From the NCBI GenBank assembly GCA_000827265.1, contig KN834778.1:137097-201096 (forward strand): a stretch of 64,000 nt of DNA, read 5' to 3'. Source of the DNA: Collybiopsis luxurians FD-317 M1 (Eukaryota > Basidiomycota > Agaricomycetes > Agaricales > Omphalotaceae). Shown piece by piece: positions 11,660 to 22,462 of this stretch (position 1 is its first letter; the number at the start of each line of letters is the position of its first letter). A program made the translations under genes and the position numbers. The notes beneath the pieces are model-generated. The model saw only the letters and a program-made list of their open reading frames with translations. It was not told where the DNA came from and searched no databases.

Positions 11660-13362
11660 CTACTGCTTAACCCCATTATCCAATTCTTCCTCAGCCTCCG
11701 GCTCTTCCACTATGCGTTCCCGAACTGATTGAGCAGCTTCGGCCGCTGCCCTACTCTCCTTCTTGCGTTTGGCAGATTCCTTCAACTTCTCCCAGCGTTC
11801 CCGAAATTTAGTAATCATAGCTTTCTGTTTATAAGAACGATCGTAAAGGCCATATCAGGTGAAAAAATGAGGCACTCACATTCTTTTCATTTTCAGCGCG
11901 TACGGCTCGAAGTTCATCTTCGAGTTCTTTTACGCGCCGCATGTACTGACCCTCGCGAGCAGTGTGAATACCAGGTATTGGAAGTGCGGACGCAGGAACA
12001 TTCAAATTGAGCGAAGCAAAGTCCGGAGCTATTTGCCCTCGCTGACCAACAAGTGAGGCTCCCATGGCCCGTTGCGCCTATTGAAAGGACAGAAGTTAAA
12101 TCTTGATGCATAATTGGAGAATAATGGAAAAAGACCTCTTTCGAAGCTTGGACTATACTATCCCGCAGCTGCATATCTTGTTCTTTCCGCAAGTGTAGCA
12201 CCCGTTCTGTAGTTTCTAGACGTTTTTGTATCGATTCCATTTCAGCTTTCAAAAGCGTGTTTTCTTTCTTCAGAGCTGTCATAGTAGATTCGGACGGTAT
12301 TACATAGAATGAACCTGAAAGATCATCGCCTAATGCACGGCACTTATTCCTTGCAAACTCAGTACCATTTTTACGGGAGGTTACTTGCCTTCGTCAAGGA
12401 GATCATCGTCATCCAAATCATGATCGAAGGATTTCGAAGAGCTGGAAGAAAAAGGGGGATCCTCGCTCTGTTTGGCGGGAGATGATTTTCCCATCCCAAA
12501 CTTTCGTGTCAGCCGTGAAACTATGGGCTCATCGGGATCGGTGTCACTACTGTGACTCAAATCTCTACGTGAATCTCGTTGTGGAGACGGTGCTGTGGCA
12601 TTTGTTTCCACACCGAGGGGAACAGTGGCAAATGCTACAGGTTGGGAAAGGTTGTCCAGCATTCCCTGCATGATATTCCAAAATTGGTTGAAAGCATCCC
12701 CAGGGTCTGACTTGATTGTGAGGTAAGAGACAGAAATTGCTGAGGAAAACAGCGAAACTCACTCGTTGACCGGCCAATAGCATAAACGATTCATCGACAG
12801 TACCTTGGGAATCGGCTAGATGTTGAGGAGGGGGTGAAGGTACCACTCGGGAGGGACCCGCGATCGGTTGCGGATTGTACAAGTTGCCAACGTTGGTGCT
12901 GACTGAATTAGACTTTTGGGGTAAAGTTGGATCCTTGCCTTCATTTTTCAGTTTTTCGATCTTTCTTTCGAGATCCTTGGCTGCTTTATGATGTTCATTG
13001 TAGAGCATTTGCAAAGTGCGCTTAGTCTAATGGTTCCGATTTAGAATCTATTGATTACGGAACAGAAAATATGCTGAACTGATGCATCTTCTGTACGTTC
13101 CACGGCAGCAGCATAAGCTTCTGCAGCCTTGGTATGTTCTTCTGACGCTGGAATGAGTAGACCTTCTCGCACAAAATCCTCTGCATTGGCAGCGTGCTGG
13201 TGTGCCTAGAGCAGGTTGATACCAGCTCAGTGAAACGACTGTGAAAGAGAAAGATGGCAGAAAAGCACCGTATTCATAGGTAGTTGGATGTGAGGCGGCA
13301 TGAATGAAGAAACTGAAGGCCTTTGAGCTTACATTTTGGGAAATAATGTTTAGCGTCATCAT
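11660..13362 (-). CDS. MIT-domain plus coiled-coil protein, possibly Atg38/NRBF2-like
   Basis: The start MMTLNIISQN is followed after an intron by an MIT-type helical hairpin (AHQHAANAEDFVREGLLIPA, EEHTKAAEAYAAAVERTE). Then come a basic helix (NEHHKAAKDLERKIEKLKN), a disordered Pro/Ser linker, ESFMLLAGQR-like and NQFWNIMQGMLDNLSQPVA segments, an acidic/Ser stretch, and two coiled coils (ALKKENTLLKAEMESIQKRL; RRVKELEDELRAVRAENEKN). It ends with a charged helix and EEELDNGVKQ. An N-terminal MIT domain with a downstream coiled coil is the layout of Atg38/NRBF2, a subunit of the autophagy PI3-kinase complex I, so this is a candidate, but several MIT proteins share this order. It converges with MOG1. 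Confidence 0.6.
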
Positions 13363-13477
13363 ATATAATCACGTGACAGGAATTAACTGCTCTCCTCTCC
13401 CAAGTCTTAGACATGCCTCCTCTTTGGAATGCGATATATAATATGCAAATATGGCATCAATCACACTGTGAATCCTC

Positions 13478-14098
13478 ATGGTAGCCAGTCCTCTTCTAAA
13501 GCGTCCGAACTGGGTCAAAAAGTTCTCCAAGAAACGCTCTGCTAATGAGGAGAAACCATCCCTGGTGGTAAGTTTTCAGAATATCTGACCCTCGTTTCTT
13601 TCACTTATTATCGTTGTCATAAGAGCCACCAAAACGCTGGTTCATCCGATTCTGCTCCATCGAGGGATATGGTACACCCTCTGCATTCATCTCCCAAAAG
13701 CCACAAACGGACTCTTTCCTGGCTCAAGAGAGCGAGCATCTCATTTGAAAATGCCTTCCAACGCATTGATGATTGCGACATGTTCAACTCTACCTCGTTC
13801 GAGGAAGCGTTAAAATTACAGCTCTGCGATGTGAAAGCTTGGAAGCCCATGCCTAGCTATTACCACGGGAGTACGCTCTCGATCTTCGCTAGTACGGGGG
13901 AGATTGTAGATCCGTTCAGGAGAGAACCACCGTCGGACGCGCTTTTCAACTCAAGGCCACTGTCGGCCGACGTAAGTACCAAAAATTTCTGTGGACATGG
14001 CGAATTGGGGCTCACTGCCCGATTTCTAGTCTACAGTATTACGGTCTGATATATCTGATGGGTCTGAGAGAGGGGAAAGTCTGTCAGAGGCGAAGTAA
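13478..14098 (+). CDS. Small uncharacterised protein, 168 residues
   Basis: Three exons (13478-13567, 13624-13971, 14030-14098) with good GTAAGT donors join in frame to 168 residues. I do not recognise the family. The N-terminus is strongly basic (LLKRPNWVKKFSKKRSANEE), followed by a Ser/His-rich stretch and a compact region with TLSWLKRASISFENAFQRID and WKPMPSYYHGSTLSIFASTG. There is no signal peptide or membrane helix. The intact spliced frame and splice-site quality support a real gene. It lies between the MIT-domain gene and the HECT ligase, with 115 bp to the former's start. Confidence 0.6.
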
Positions 14099-14289
14099 AT
14101 ATTAATAGTGTGATACATGTAGTATGTAAATAAGCGCCCAGGCGTGAGGTAACAGCGCCCATTGGACTAATTTTGGATCCCGTTGTCGAATCTTGAACAG
14201 AAACCACCACCACAACAGCTTCATCTCATCTCTTTACTGCTATTGCGTTTCCCTGCAAATTCTTTCTTTGACAATATCCCTGTGCCCTC

Positions 14290-17275
14290 ATGTCCTCTCC
14301 TTCGGGCGTTCTGTGCGTTCAGCTCGCTTTTTTAGCCTCCTTCACTACCGTCTTACTCATCTTTCTTTTTAGTACCAAGAATATCAGGGTTACAGGTCAG
14401 TCGGAGACCTGACTTTTTTCTTCTTCCTGGGTTCTAAGAATCACCTCCTTTCCGTACCCCTAGTCGTTGCTGCGGATGGCCTTTCCAAACGGGATGTCTT
14501 TAGGCTTCCCGATCCATTCGCCGTCATCACTGTCGATGCAGAGCAGACACATACTACCAGTGTCATGAAAAAGACCTTGAATCCTTATTGGAATGAAAGC
14601 TTCGATATGTAAGTGTTCATACCATATCCTCATCTCAGCTTTGTTCTTACGTTTCTTTCTTATTCTTCTCTTAGCACCGTCAAGGACTCATCAGTGGTAG
14701 CAGTTCAGATTTTCGACCAACGAAAATTCAAGCGACGAGACCAGGGTTTTCTCGGTGTAGTAAATGTCAGAGTCAGCGACGTTTTGGATCTTGAACTTGG
14801 AGGTCACGGTGCGTTCTCCCCTTCTAATTCCAAGCTAGTCTGTTTACCTTATTTCTGCTCTCCAGAAATGCTCACCCTCGACTTGAAAAAATCGAATGAC
14901 AATCTGGTTGTTCACGGCAAACTTATCATATATCTCTCAACCAATGTCAGCCAACCGATACCGAACCCGGGACCGTCCCAAGTATCCGGACTTTCCACCG
15001 CCCTTGCTGACATGGGCCTAAATTCTGCCAATTCCCCCGGAGCCAGCACTTCCAATTTGGCTCTGCCCAGCAACCAGTCCGGAACATTATCTCGTACTTC
15101 CAGTTCGCACGCCACAGCCACAGATAATTCAGCTGCATCTGTTGCCAGCCCTTCCTCAGCGCCTTCACCAGAAACCGAACAGCCAGTGGCTCAAGTTGCT
15201 CCCTCTTCTTCATCCTCTCGCCCAAATAGCGTTTCTGGATCTACTCCTTCATCCAACAACGCAGCTGCCCCAGCTAACGCTGTCATGAATCCCGCTGCTA
15301 CCGCATCGGGTAACGCCAACCAAATGCGAAACTTCAATCCTAATGTCGATCAATACGGACCTCTACCTCCGGGCTGGGAACGACGTATTGATCCATTGGG
15401 TAGAACGTATTACGTTGATCACAATACCCGGACGACTACCTGGAATAGGCCTTCTGCAAGCGCTGCAGTCAATAACGATGTCCAGGATAACGAAACCAAT
15501 GCCGCCCGCGATCAGCATTCCAGACGGATCCTCGCTGATGACTTGCTAGAGGCTAACAATTCGAATACTTCATCCTCCGGCGGGTATCGTAATAGTACAG
15601 CAGCTGCTTCAAATACTCCGGCGGCAGTTACTGCTGCCAACAATGCGACAACTGCTGGGTCTGGAAGTCTTCCGAATGGCTGGGAGGAGCGGTTCACTCT
15701 GGAAGGTCGGCCGTACTATGTTGATCACAACACACGAACAACAACGTGGGTCGATCCCCGAAGACAAGCCATCATTCGTGTCATGGGTCCAAATGGCCAA
15801 GGCTCCGCTCTCCAACCGCAAGCTATCTCTCAGCTTGGACCCTTGCCATCAGGATGGGAGATGCGGCTCACATCCACTGCCCGTGTATATTTCGTTGATC
15901 ACAACACGAAAACAACAACGTGGGATGATCCTCGACTTCCTTCAACTCTTGACGCCAACGTGCCGCAATACAAGCGTGACTTTAGAAGAAAACTCATTTA
16001 TTTCCGCAGTCAGCCTGCTATGCGAGCACAGCCGGGTAATTGCCAGATCAAGATCAGGAGGAACCACATCTTTGAGGATAGTTATGCTGAAATCATGAGA
16101 CAGACGCCGAACGATTTGAAGAAGCGACTCATGATCAAGTTTGACGGAGAGGATGGCCTTGATTATGGAGGTCTTTCGAGGTGCGCTTTCCCCAAATAAC
16201 ACAGGTCATCGTCATTAATCAACGTCATTTGCAGGGAATTCTTTTTCCTGCTTTCACATGAGATGTTCAATCCTTTCTATTGCCTGTTCGAGTACTCTGC
16301 TCATGACAACTATACTCTCCAAATCAATCCTGCATCTGGCGTCAACCCCGAGCATCTAAATTACTTCAAGTTCATCGGACGATGCCTGGGCCTCGGTATC
16401 TTCCACCGTCGATTTTTGGATGCCTACTTCATCGTCAGTTTCTACAAGATGATCTTGAAAAAGAAGGTTACGCTTGCAGATTTAGAATCGGTGGATGCCG
16501 AGTTGCATCGCGGAATGACTTGGATGCTGTAGGATTCTTTTTCTTTTTGGTTTTCAACCCTTGCTTAACCAGACTTTTGAAGGGAGAATGATATTACGGA
16601 CATTATCGACGAAACATTCACGACAACTGAGGAACGGTTCGGTGAGATGGTCACCATTGAGCTCAAGCCTGGAGGAGCAGACGTTCCAGTAACGGAAGAG
16701 AACAAGAAGGAGTACGTTGAATGCATCGTTGACTACCGTATCTCGAAGAGGGTCAAGGAGCAATTCGACGCTTTCATGTCCGGTTTCAGCGAGCTCATCC
16801 CGCAGGATTTAATCACGGTGTTTGATGAGCGCGAACTGGAACTGCTCATCGGCGGCATGTCCGAGATTGATGTGTGAGTGGCCCTACTACTGCAATGTTG
16901 TTTATGATCTGATGATAGATTGTTCCCCGCAGTGATGACTGGCTCAAATTCACCGACTATCGAGGCTATGAGATGACGGACGAAGTCATCCAGTGGTTCT
17001 GGAAGTGTGTACGCAGCTGGCCTCCAGAGCGCAAGTCAAGGTTATTGCAGTTCGCGACCGGAACATCCCGTATTCCCGTAAATGGGTTCAAGGACCTGCA
17101 AGGGTCAGATGGGCCAAGACGATTCACAATTGAAAAATCTGGCGACCCTTCACAACTGCCAAAGAGCCACACTTGCTTCAACCGTATCGATCTTCCGCCG
17201 TACAAGGATTATGCCAGCTTGGAGCAGAAGCTGACTCTAGCAGTAGAAGAAACTATCGGTTTCGGAGTCGAGTAA
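14290..17275 (+). CDS. RSP5: NEDD4-family HECT E3 ubiquitin ligase (Rsp5/Pub1 orthologue)
   Basis: Ubiquitin ligase for membrane-protein sorting, transcription and stress control. After a short first exon and a GTGCGT intron, an N-terminal C2 domain ([39 protein letters not shown]) binds lipid. A Ser/Ala-rich linker follows, then three WW domains near 15357-15453, 15664-15756 and 15835-15933, each with LPxGWE and [16 protein letters not shown] cores, for binding PPxY motifs. The HECT domain runs from about 15990 to the end. The catalytic cysteine is in [14 protein letters not shown] (Cys codon 17174-17176). The protein ends EETIGFGVE; the aromatic residue near the end matches the family's conserved -4 position in spacing. 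An arrestin-like protein at 38682-41037, a class of Rsp5 adaptor, is in the same window. Confidence 0.97.
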
Positions 17276-17587
17276 ACTGCGCTTGCAGAATGGGCTCACG
17301 GACTGTTGTCATTTCCCTCTGCATCCTTAATCCTATGTAGGTTTCTTATTTTTTCCTCTATATGTGTCCTGTGTAATAATTGCTGGCACGTGTATGTCGC
17401 TCTGTTGCTACTTTCGATGTACGAGAGCCCCATTTGCTCTACTTACTCCAGGTGCAAGGGAGACACTGGTGACCGCACATTATCATTAACTACATAAATT
17501 GAACATGGTCTAATTAGAGTGGTTTTACATATCATATACTATTCTGAACAGCAATTTAGCGCCAGTGTAGCAACCAAGGGTGAACGG
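17276..17587. other. Convergent 3' flanks of RSP5 and ABD1
   Basis: About 310 bp of AT-rich, pyrimidine-rich sequence between two convergent stop codons. Short frames are present with no recognisable motif; most likely 3' UTR of both genes. Confidence 0.6.
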
Positions 17588-19210
17588 TTACCGCTTCTCA
17601 AAAGCAAAGGCGATATAGATATCTGAATGCTTTGTTAGAGACTAAATCAAAAAAAAAAAAATTAAGCATAGACATACTAGCTGCTTCCCATTGGTCTTCG
17701 TCCATTGAGCTCTCCCCGTTGCTGTCGACAACCTTCATGCGCACCATAAGGGGTGCAAATTCAGCATGATCTTGGTGTTCAGAAAAGACGTCGTGAAACT
17801 CTTCCTTATAAACCGGATGCAGATCATAATCTGCGGCCATCCTGTAATATATATAAATGACCAGAAAAAAATCAGATCACTGCGGAAACTCACGAAACAA
17901 AATTATCCCAATAAACAAGAAATTCGGGTACATCCTCCACGGCATCTTGCAAGAAAAACCAGTATTTGTGACCGAAAGGACCGTTATGCTCGCGCGATTC
18001 AAAGCGCACTTTGTATACGGCATTGCCGAATGAAAATTCTTCGCTCTCAGACGGCAGCTCGCGTAAATGATCCAACAGCTGCTCAGCATTGGGTATAGTT
18101 CCAATGAAGGTACCGCCGGGCCTTAAGAAGCGACTAACATTGCGAAGCATCCGCCGTGCTGTCTCCTGCTTTTCAAAGGCGTAGTGCATGCAGAATTGTA
18201 AAGAAACGACGTCGAATGGCTGCTTTAGGATCTCAGAGGGAAAGACATCCTCGAGGTCCTGGGTACAGAAATCGTAAGGAGCGAACGAGGCTTGGAAGCG
18301 GCTGGCGTTGCGAATTGATTCCCACCGTTCCTGGGCTTGTTCCACTGAGATAGCGGCGATATCTAGGGAAGGAGAAATATTTGAGTTACGACGGGGAATA
18401 AGTCGAAACAAGCGCACCATACCTGCTCCAACATACTCACTAATCCTAGCTTTACTCCACTTTGTTAGATCGCCACCCTTCCCACAGCCAAGGTCCAAGA
18501 CTTTGCCCTTAGTCCGCTGTGAGCGTATGCTGGAGGTGGCCACAGCGCGATACGCAAATTTGGATATCAGAACCGATTTCACCCAGTTGTTGAAATTTTT
18601 GAGACCAATGATAGGTGATTCTTGCCTTTGGAGTACACCAACCTCTGGCCGTGAATTGTCTACAAGTTGTCAAATTAACTGAGGAATTTCTCGAATTGTA
18701 CCAAAGAAAAAACTAACAATGTTCCACAACGACGCCTGCATCACCCACAAACTTTTTGACTGGCGGTTCATCTCCAGCGTCCGACTCGACCCTCGGTCGT
18801 TTGCGTTTTGACAAACGAGCGGTGCCTTTACCGACATAAGATTTATACATTTCAATCTCTGCCTTTGACATCGGGGTCAATACAGAGCCCGGGGGAGTTA
18901 ACCTGTGAGTTGGGTTATAGAGCAATGGTGAGGGACGCATTACTGGGGAGACGGTTGAGGCTGAGGGTAGGGACGAAGAGGAAGAAGGACGAGAATTGGA
19001 CGGAGATACTGGACTATCGTGAACCCTTTTTAAAGGCTCTGCGGAAGATAGTTTATCGGCTGGCTCAGTATGAAGGATTTGAGAAAGGGAAGATGCTGAC
19101 GAGGGTTCAGAGTTGAGAAGAACAGAAAGATGGGTAGCTCGGCGAGTTACTTGGGAAGGACTTGTCGTCGGCGTAAATTGAACAGCATCTCTTACTGGGT
19201 CGAAAGGCAT
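17588..19210 (-). CDS. ABD1: mRNA cap guanine-N7 methyltransferase (ABD1)
   Basis: Transfers methyl from SAM to the cap guanine in the nucleus. The start MPFDPVRDAVQ opens a disordered Ser/Pro N-terminus of about 150 residues with a basic cluster (RLSKRKRPRVE). The catalytic domain begins LKNFNNWVKSVLISKF, has the SAM-binding loop VLDLGCGKGGDLTKW, then ISEYVGAG-DIAAISVEQAQ, APYDFCTQDL, DVVSLQFCMHYAFE and RFLRPGGTFIGTIPNA, all classic Abd1 motifs. HKYWFFLQDAVEDVPEFLVY is followed by a C-terminal segment ending IYIAFAFEKR. The penultimate intron contains a long T run. Length is close to the family norm. Confidence 0.95.
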
Positions 19211-19586
19211 TTTTGGGGAGAGTATATGATTGAGCTACAACAACATTATTGCTCTCACACGTGCCACGCGACAAATAAAAAGTCTGCGCATGCTGCTCTA
19301 CGGTAGTACCTCCCAGCTTTACAATTTTCACCCGCCGCCAGCATCTTTTCGTTACTTGTTTGGTACCCTGGTACTCGGAGAAACGAAATGATACAGCGGC
19401 GTATGACACCTGCGGGCTAAATGATTGACTAACATTACAATGCGTCTCAATCGGCAGCTAGAAGGAAAGACAGAAAAGGCGAAGAATCCGGCATCTATTC
19501 AAAGTCCTTCAATGTACAGTATTGCGTAAACTATGTCCGTGAAATGGTGACTAGAAAAATCCGTGTCCGTATAGAAATTTCGGAAG
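19211..19586. other. Spacer between ABD1 start and chitin deacetylase end
   Basis: Roughly 375 bp holding the ABD1 promoter and the 3' flank of the chitin deacetylase gene, both on the minus strand. A 100-codon open frame runs into ABD1 from here but has no family features. Confidence 0.5.
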
Positions 19587-21526
19587 TCAAGGTCTGCATG
19601 TAAATACCAGAACCAAGGCTGTTAGCAGAACGTGAGCCAATCTAAATTCCATTGCCACTCTACTAGCTGAATTTGTGGAGCCAACCGACTGTCCAAGAGT
19701 TGGCGAAGGGGTCGATGATAGTGATGAAGTAATAGGGCTGGCCGATGCGTTCACCATCAATGTTCCAGAGATGTCTAGAAGCAGAATAAGATGTAGAAGG
19801 ACTCGAAGAACTCTGATAAAAAGCGACTTACATTGCTCAAAGGTTGGTAAGGAGTAGTTATTCTCTAGATACGGCTGTGTCTTGTTAAGAGACACCCCGA
19901 CAGGAACGATATACTGGAAGAAGAGGCGTAAATCAGTTTATGTCATGAGGCAAGATTCGAGGACTCGTACCTGGAAAGCATTCGAGATCTGAGAATAATA
20001 CTTCATCGCTTCGGACATGGTAAAGTTATTCAGCTCGTGCATTAATAGGATGGTACCGGTCTAACAACAAAATTTAAACATGTGTTGACCATCTTCAAGG
20101 TCATTACACTTACCGAGTTGAACGTCCCACTGCCAGCTGTTTGTAAGAAACTAATGTAGTTGTTCTCTACAGTATCCTCGGTGATGCTCTGGCCATTGAC
20201 ACTGGCATCTGCAGTGTCATATTCCCACATGATAGTCTGTAGACCCAACGCATTCGCGATAGCGCGAATTCGATCGTCAATATCACCGTAAGGCGGCTGT
20301 GAAACACTCAGTCAAACGGCTGTCATTTACTACTTCTACAGTGAACGCGCTCACCCTCCAGCATGTCGGTGTGACGCCTACTGCAACTTTGACCATCTGT
20401 ATCTGTGGGGACATGGATAAGTTGCAGTTAAAGGAAAACGTGACAACTAGGAGCGTACGGCTGTGTTCCAGATCAACATCTAGTTCACATTGTTTGGAGT
20501 AAGGGACTTACAATACCAAATCTCTGCGAAAGCGTCCTCGCTCGACAAGGTTGTCACTGAACAACATCATGACTCTGAACGATCCAAAAAGAAATTACGT
20601 ACTGTATGGATGAGACCAAGTGTCTACCAAATACTTCAGCCATTTTCATCAAAGAGACAGCTAGCCAACTTACGGATGCATATTTCGTGACCTTGAGAAT
20701 CAAAGGATGCGGGAATGAGGTTTGTTTACCACGAAGGTTTGTTACAACACGCACCATCTGCGAGAGCCCGTTGAGCCTCCAGAGGATAGCTGGCCACATT
20801 TGACCCGATGAAGTAGAAAGCTATTAGACAACATGAACATAGTAATTCACGCAAGAAGAAAGCTACCTACTTGCTTTCTGCTTCTGACTCTGGAGGAAAT
20901 CGAGGAAATCGTTGTGGGAGCAGCTTGGTCCGTCATCGAAACCATAGCCAAGGGTGGACGGCTGGAACATTATGAGAATACATCCAAGCACAGTTGACAC
21001 ATATGAATACCTCTGGCGCGTCTTCAAGATCAGGGGGAATGCCGTTTTGTTTTGGGATTGTGCACTGTTGGTAGGTCCACCAGCAGTCTGGGTCATTGGC
21101 AGGATAGTCACCTCCTGGAGGTTGGGTCTGTCGGGCAGCTCAATAGAACAAAAATGGCTTTGCCAAGTAGACCGACGATACCTTCAAACCTATGCTTGTA
21201 GGTATGCTACCTGAGATGGTTTTCCATTTATCGAGGGCGGCCGAATCATTAGGCAAGATTGAAGCTTTACTCCCAATCGCTGGGAAGGAGTTCATCTGAT
21301 TCGCAACAGGGGGGTAGTTGTAAGGTGAGCACTCCTGAGCAGGATCTGCATAATTTTTCAGCGAAGTGGCGAACAATGGTACAGGAATGCTAATACCTGT
21401 GATGGTTGCCTCTCCCTGCTCTGATGTACGGTTTACGTCTATCGCAGCACCACTTGAGAGGAGAGCATGTCCCAGTAAAACAAGGGTGAATAGTCCTGGG
21501 ACGCGAAGTTCCTCTACGAGCTGCAT
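19587..21526 (-). CDS. GPI-anchored chitin deacetylase (CE4), contains a 2-nt exon
   Basis: Removes acetyl groups from chitin in the cell wall to give chitosan. ATG at 21524-21526 gives a signal peptide (LFTLVLLGHALLSSGAA). All CE4 motifs are present after splicing: FDDGPSC (catalytic base and metal Asp), HTWSHPY (metal His), WRPPYGDID, and the late HELNN. The C-terminus is Ser/Thr-rich and ends in a hydrophobic helix (LAHVLLTALVLVF), a GPI signal. The middle is split into tiny exons: 18 nt (20674-20691), 21 nt (20603-20623), 45 nt (20512-20556), 2 nt (20459-20460) and 48 nt (20355-20402). Cumulative phases agree through all of them. TATATATAA lies about 80 bp upstream. No catalytic residue is missing. 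Confidence 0.9.
20459..20460 (-). other. Predicted 2-nt microexon of the chitin deacetylase gene
   Basis: The dinucleotide CC lies between a 51-nt intron (20461-20511, GTAAGT...ACACAG) and a 56-nt intron (20403-20458, GTACGC...CCACAG). It completes a serine codon (T|CC) between FAEIWY and IQMVKVAVGVTPTCW. Joining the outer exons directly shifts the frame. Confidence 0.7.
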
Positions 21527-22462
21527 TAGAACCACCTTCAAGAAAGGACGGGCAGCGAATGGAACTTTGGGGCGAAGCCCCCAAATCGTTTAATTGAAAC
21601 CGTTATATATAGGACGAGTGAAACCATTTTATCGTAGGAGGATACAACAGAAGAAGTGCGACCTTGAAGAGACCAGTAAACTGACAGTAGACCGATTAAT
21701 GACAGCGGGCCGTGAGTGGTGAAACGTTGAGATTGAAATGTATCTTAGACCTATGCTGGGTAAAGATTACCGTTTATCACTCTGCGCTCGAAACCTTGCG
21801 TCCCAGGTCACCCGTGGCTCGAAACTGTTTAAGATTATCATAGAGTGTTGCTGGAGAGCTCGCCACGTCGAGACCAAAGCAGAATAAGTACATGCGAGTT
21901 TGTTTCTTCGCGCGCTGGACGATCGCAGTGGTTCAGATCATATCGGCATGATTTTGAACGGACTGGTGGCGACTGACGGCACTGAAGCTTTTTGTGTTCA
22001 GAAACCTGTCGTCGGTAACACTTTGCCGCTATGGATCTTGGCGATTTTTCTTGGGGAGGTATTGAAGAGAGTTGGTCTGGAGTTCTGAGCGCCACGAATA
22101 TGGAGCATCGACAGAAACTATTGCATAAGCTCGTTTGTGCAATGGAGCTAGCGAGTGCTGATATTCTGCAGAGCGTTTGAGTTGAGCGGCACCAATGCAA
22201 CTTGGTTCAGGGCCGTCGAACACTGTAACGTACGTGTTCAGGAAGATTCGCAGGCCCATTGATGGTTTTTCTTTCACTGTCATCGTTCACTAATGTCGCA
22301 GCAAAACGATTTACTTTGCAGACGGCAGCATGTGCAGCGTCTGGCACACGGTGGTATATGACGCGACAGTCTAATCGATTATCAAGTTCGCCACATGATA
22401 TCAGGAATTCAAAGTATCGCAATGGGCCCCCTGTTGCTTCTTTAACCAGAACCTTCACAGCA
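21527..22462. other. Divergent intergenic region, chitin deacetylase / aminopeptidase
   Basis: About 940 bp between divergent start codons. It includes the TATA box above and, at 22262-22462, an open frame continuous with the aminopeptidase (possible N-terminal extension). Minus-strand frames here lack ATG starts and family features. Confidence 0.5.
21604..21612 (-). promoter_or_regulatory. TATA box of the chitin deacetylase gene
   Basis: CTATATATAA on the minus strand, about 80 bp upstream of the ATG, at a typical distance for a fungal TATA box with a short leader. Confidence 0.5.

Noticed and set aside
14912..15225. Minus-strand frames across the RSP5 linker
   Set aside because: Shadow of the Ser/Ala-rich coding exon; no start context or family.
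20403..20511. Chitin deacetylase as a frameshifted pseudogene
   Set aside because: A single intron here breaks the frame, but two normal introns around a CC dinucleotide restore it, and all catalytic motifs are intact.
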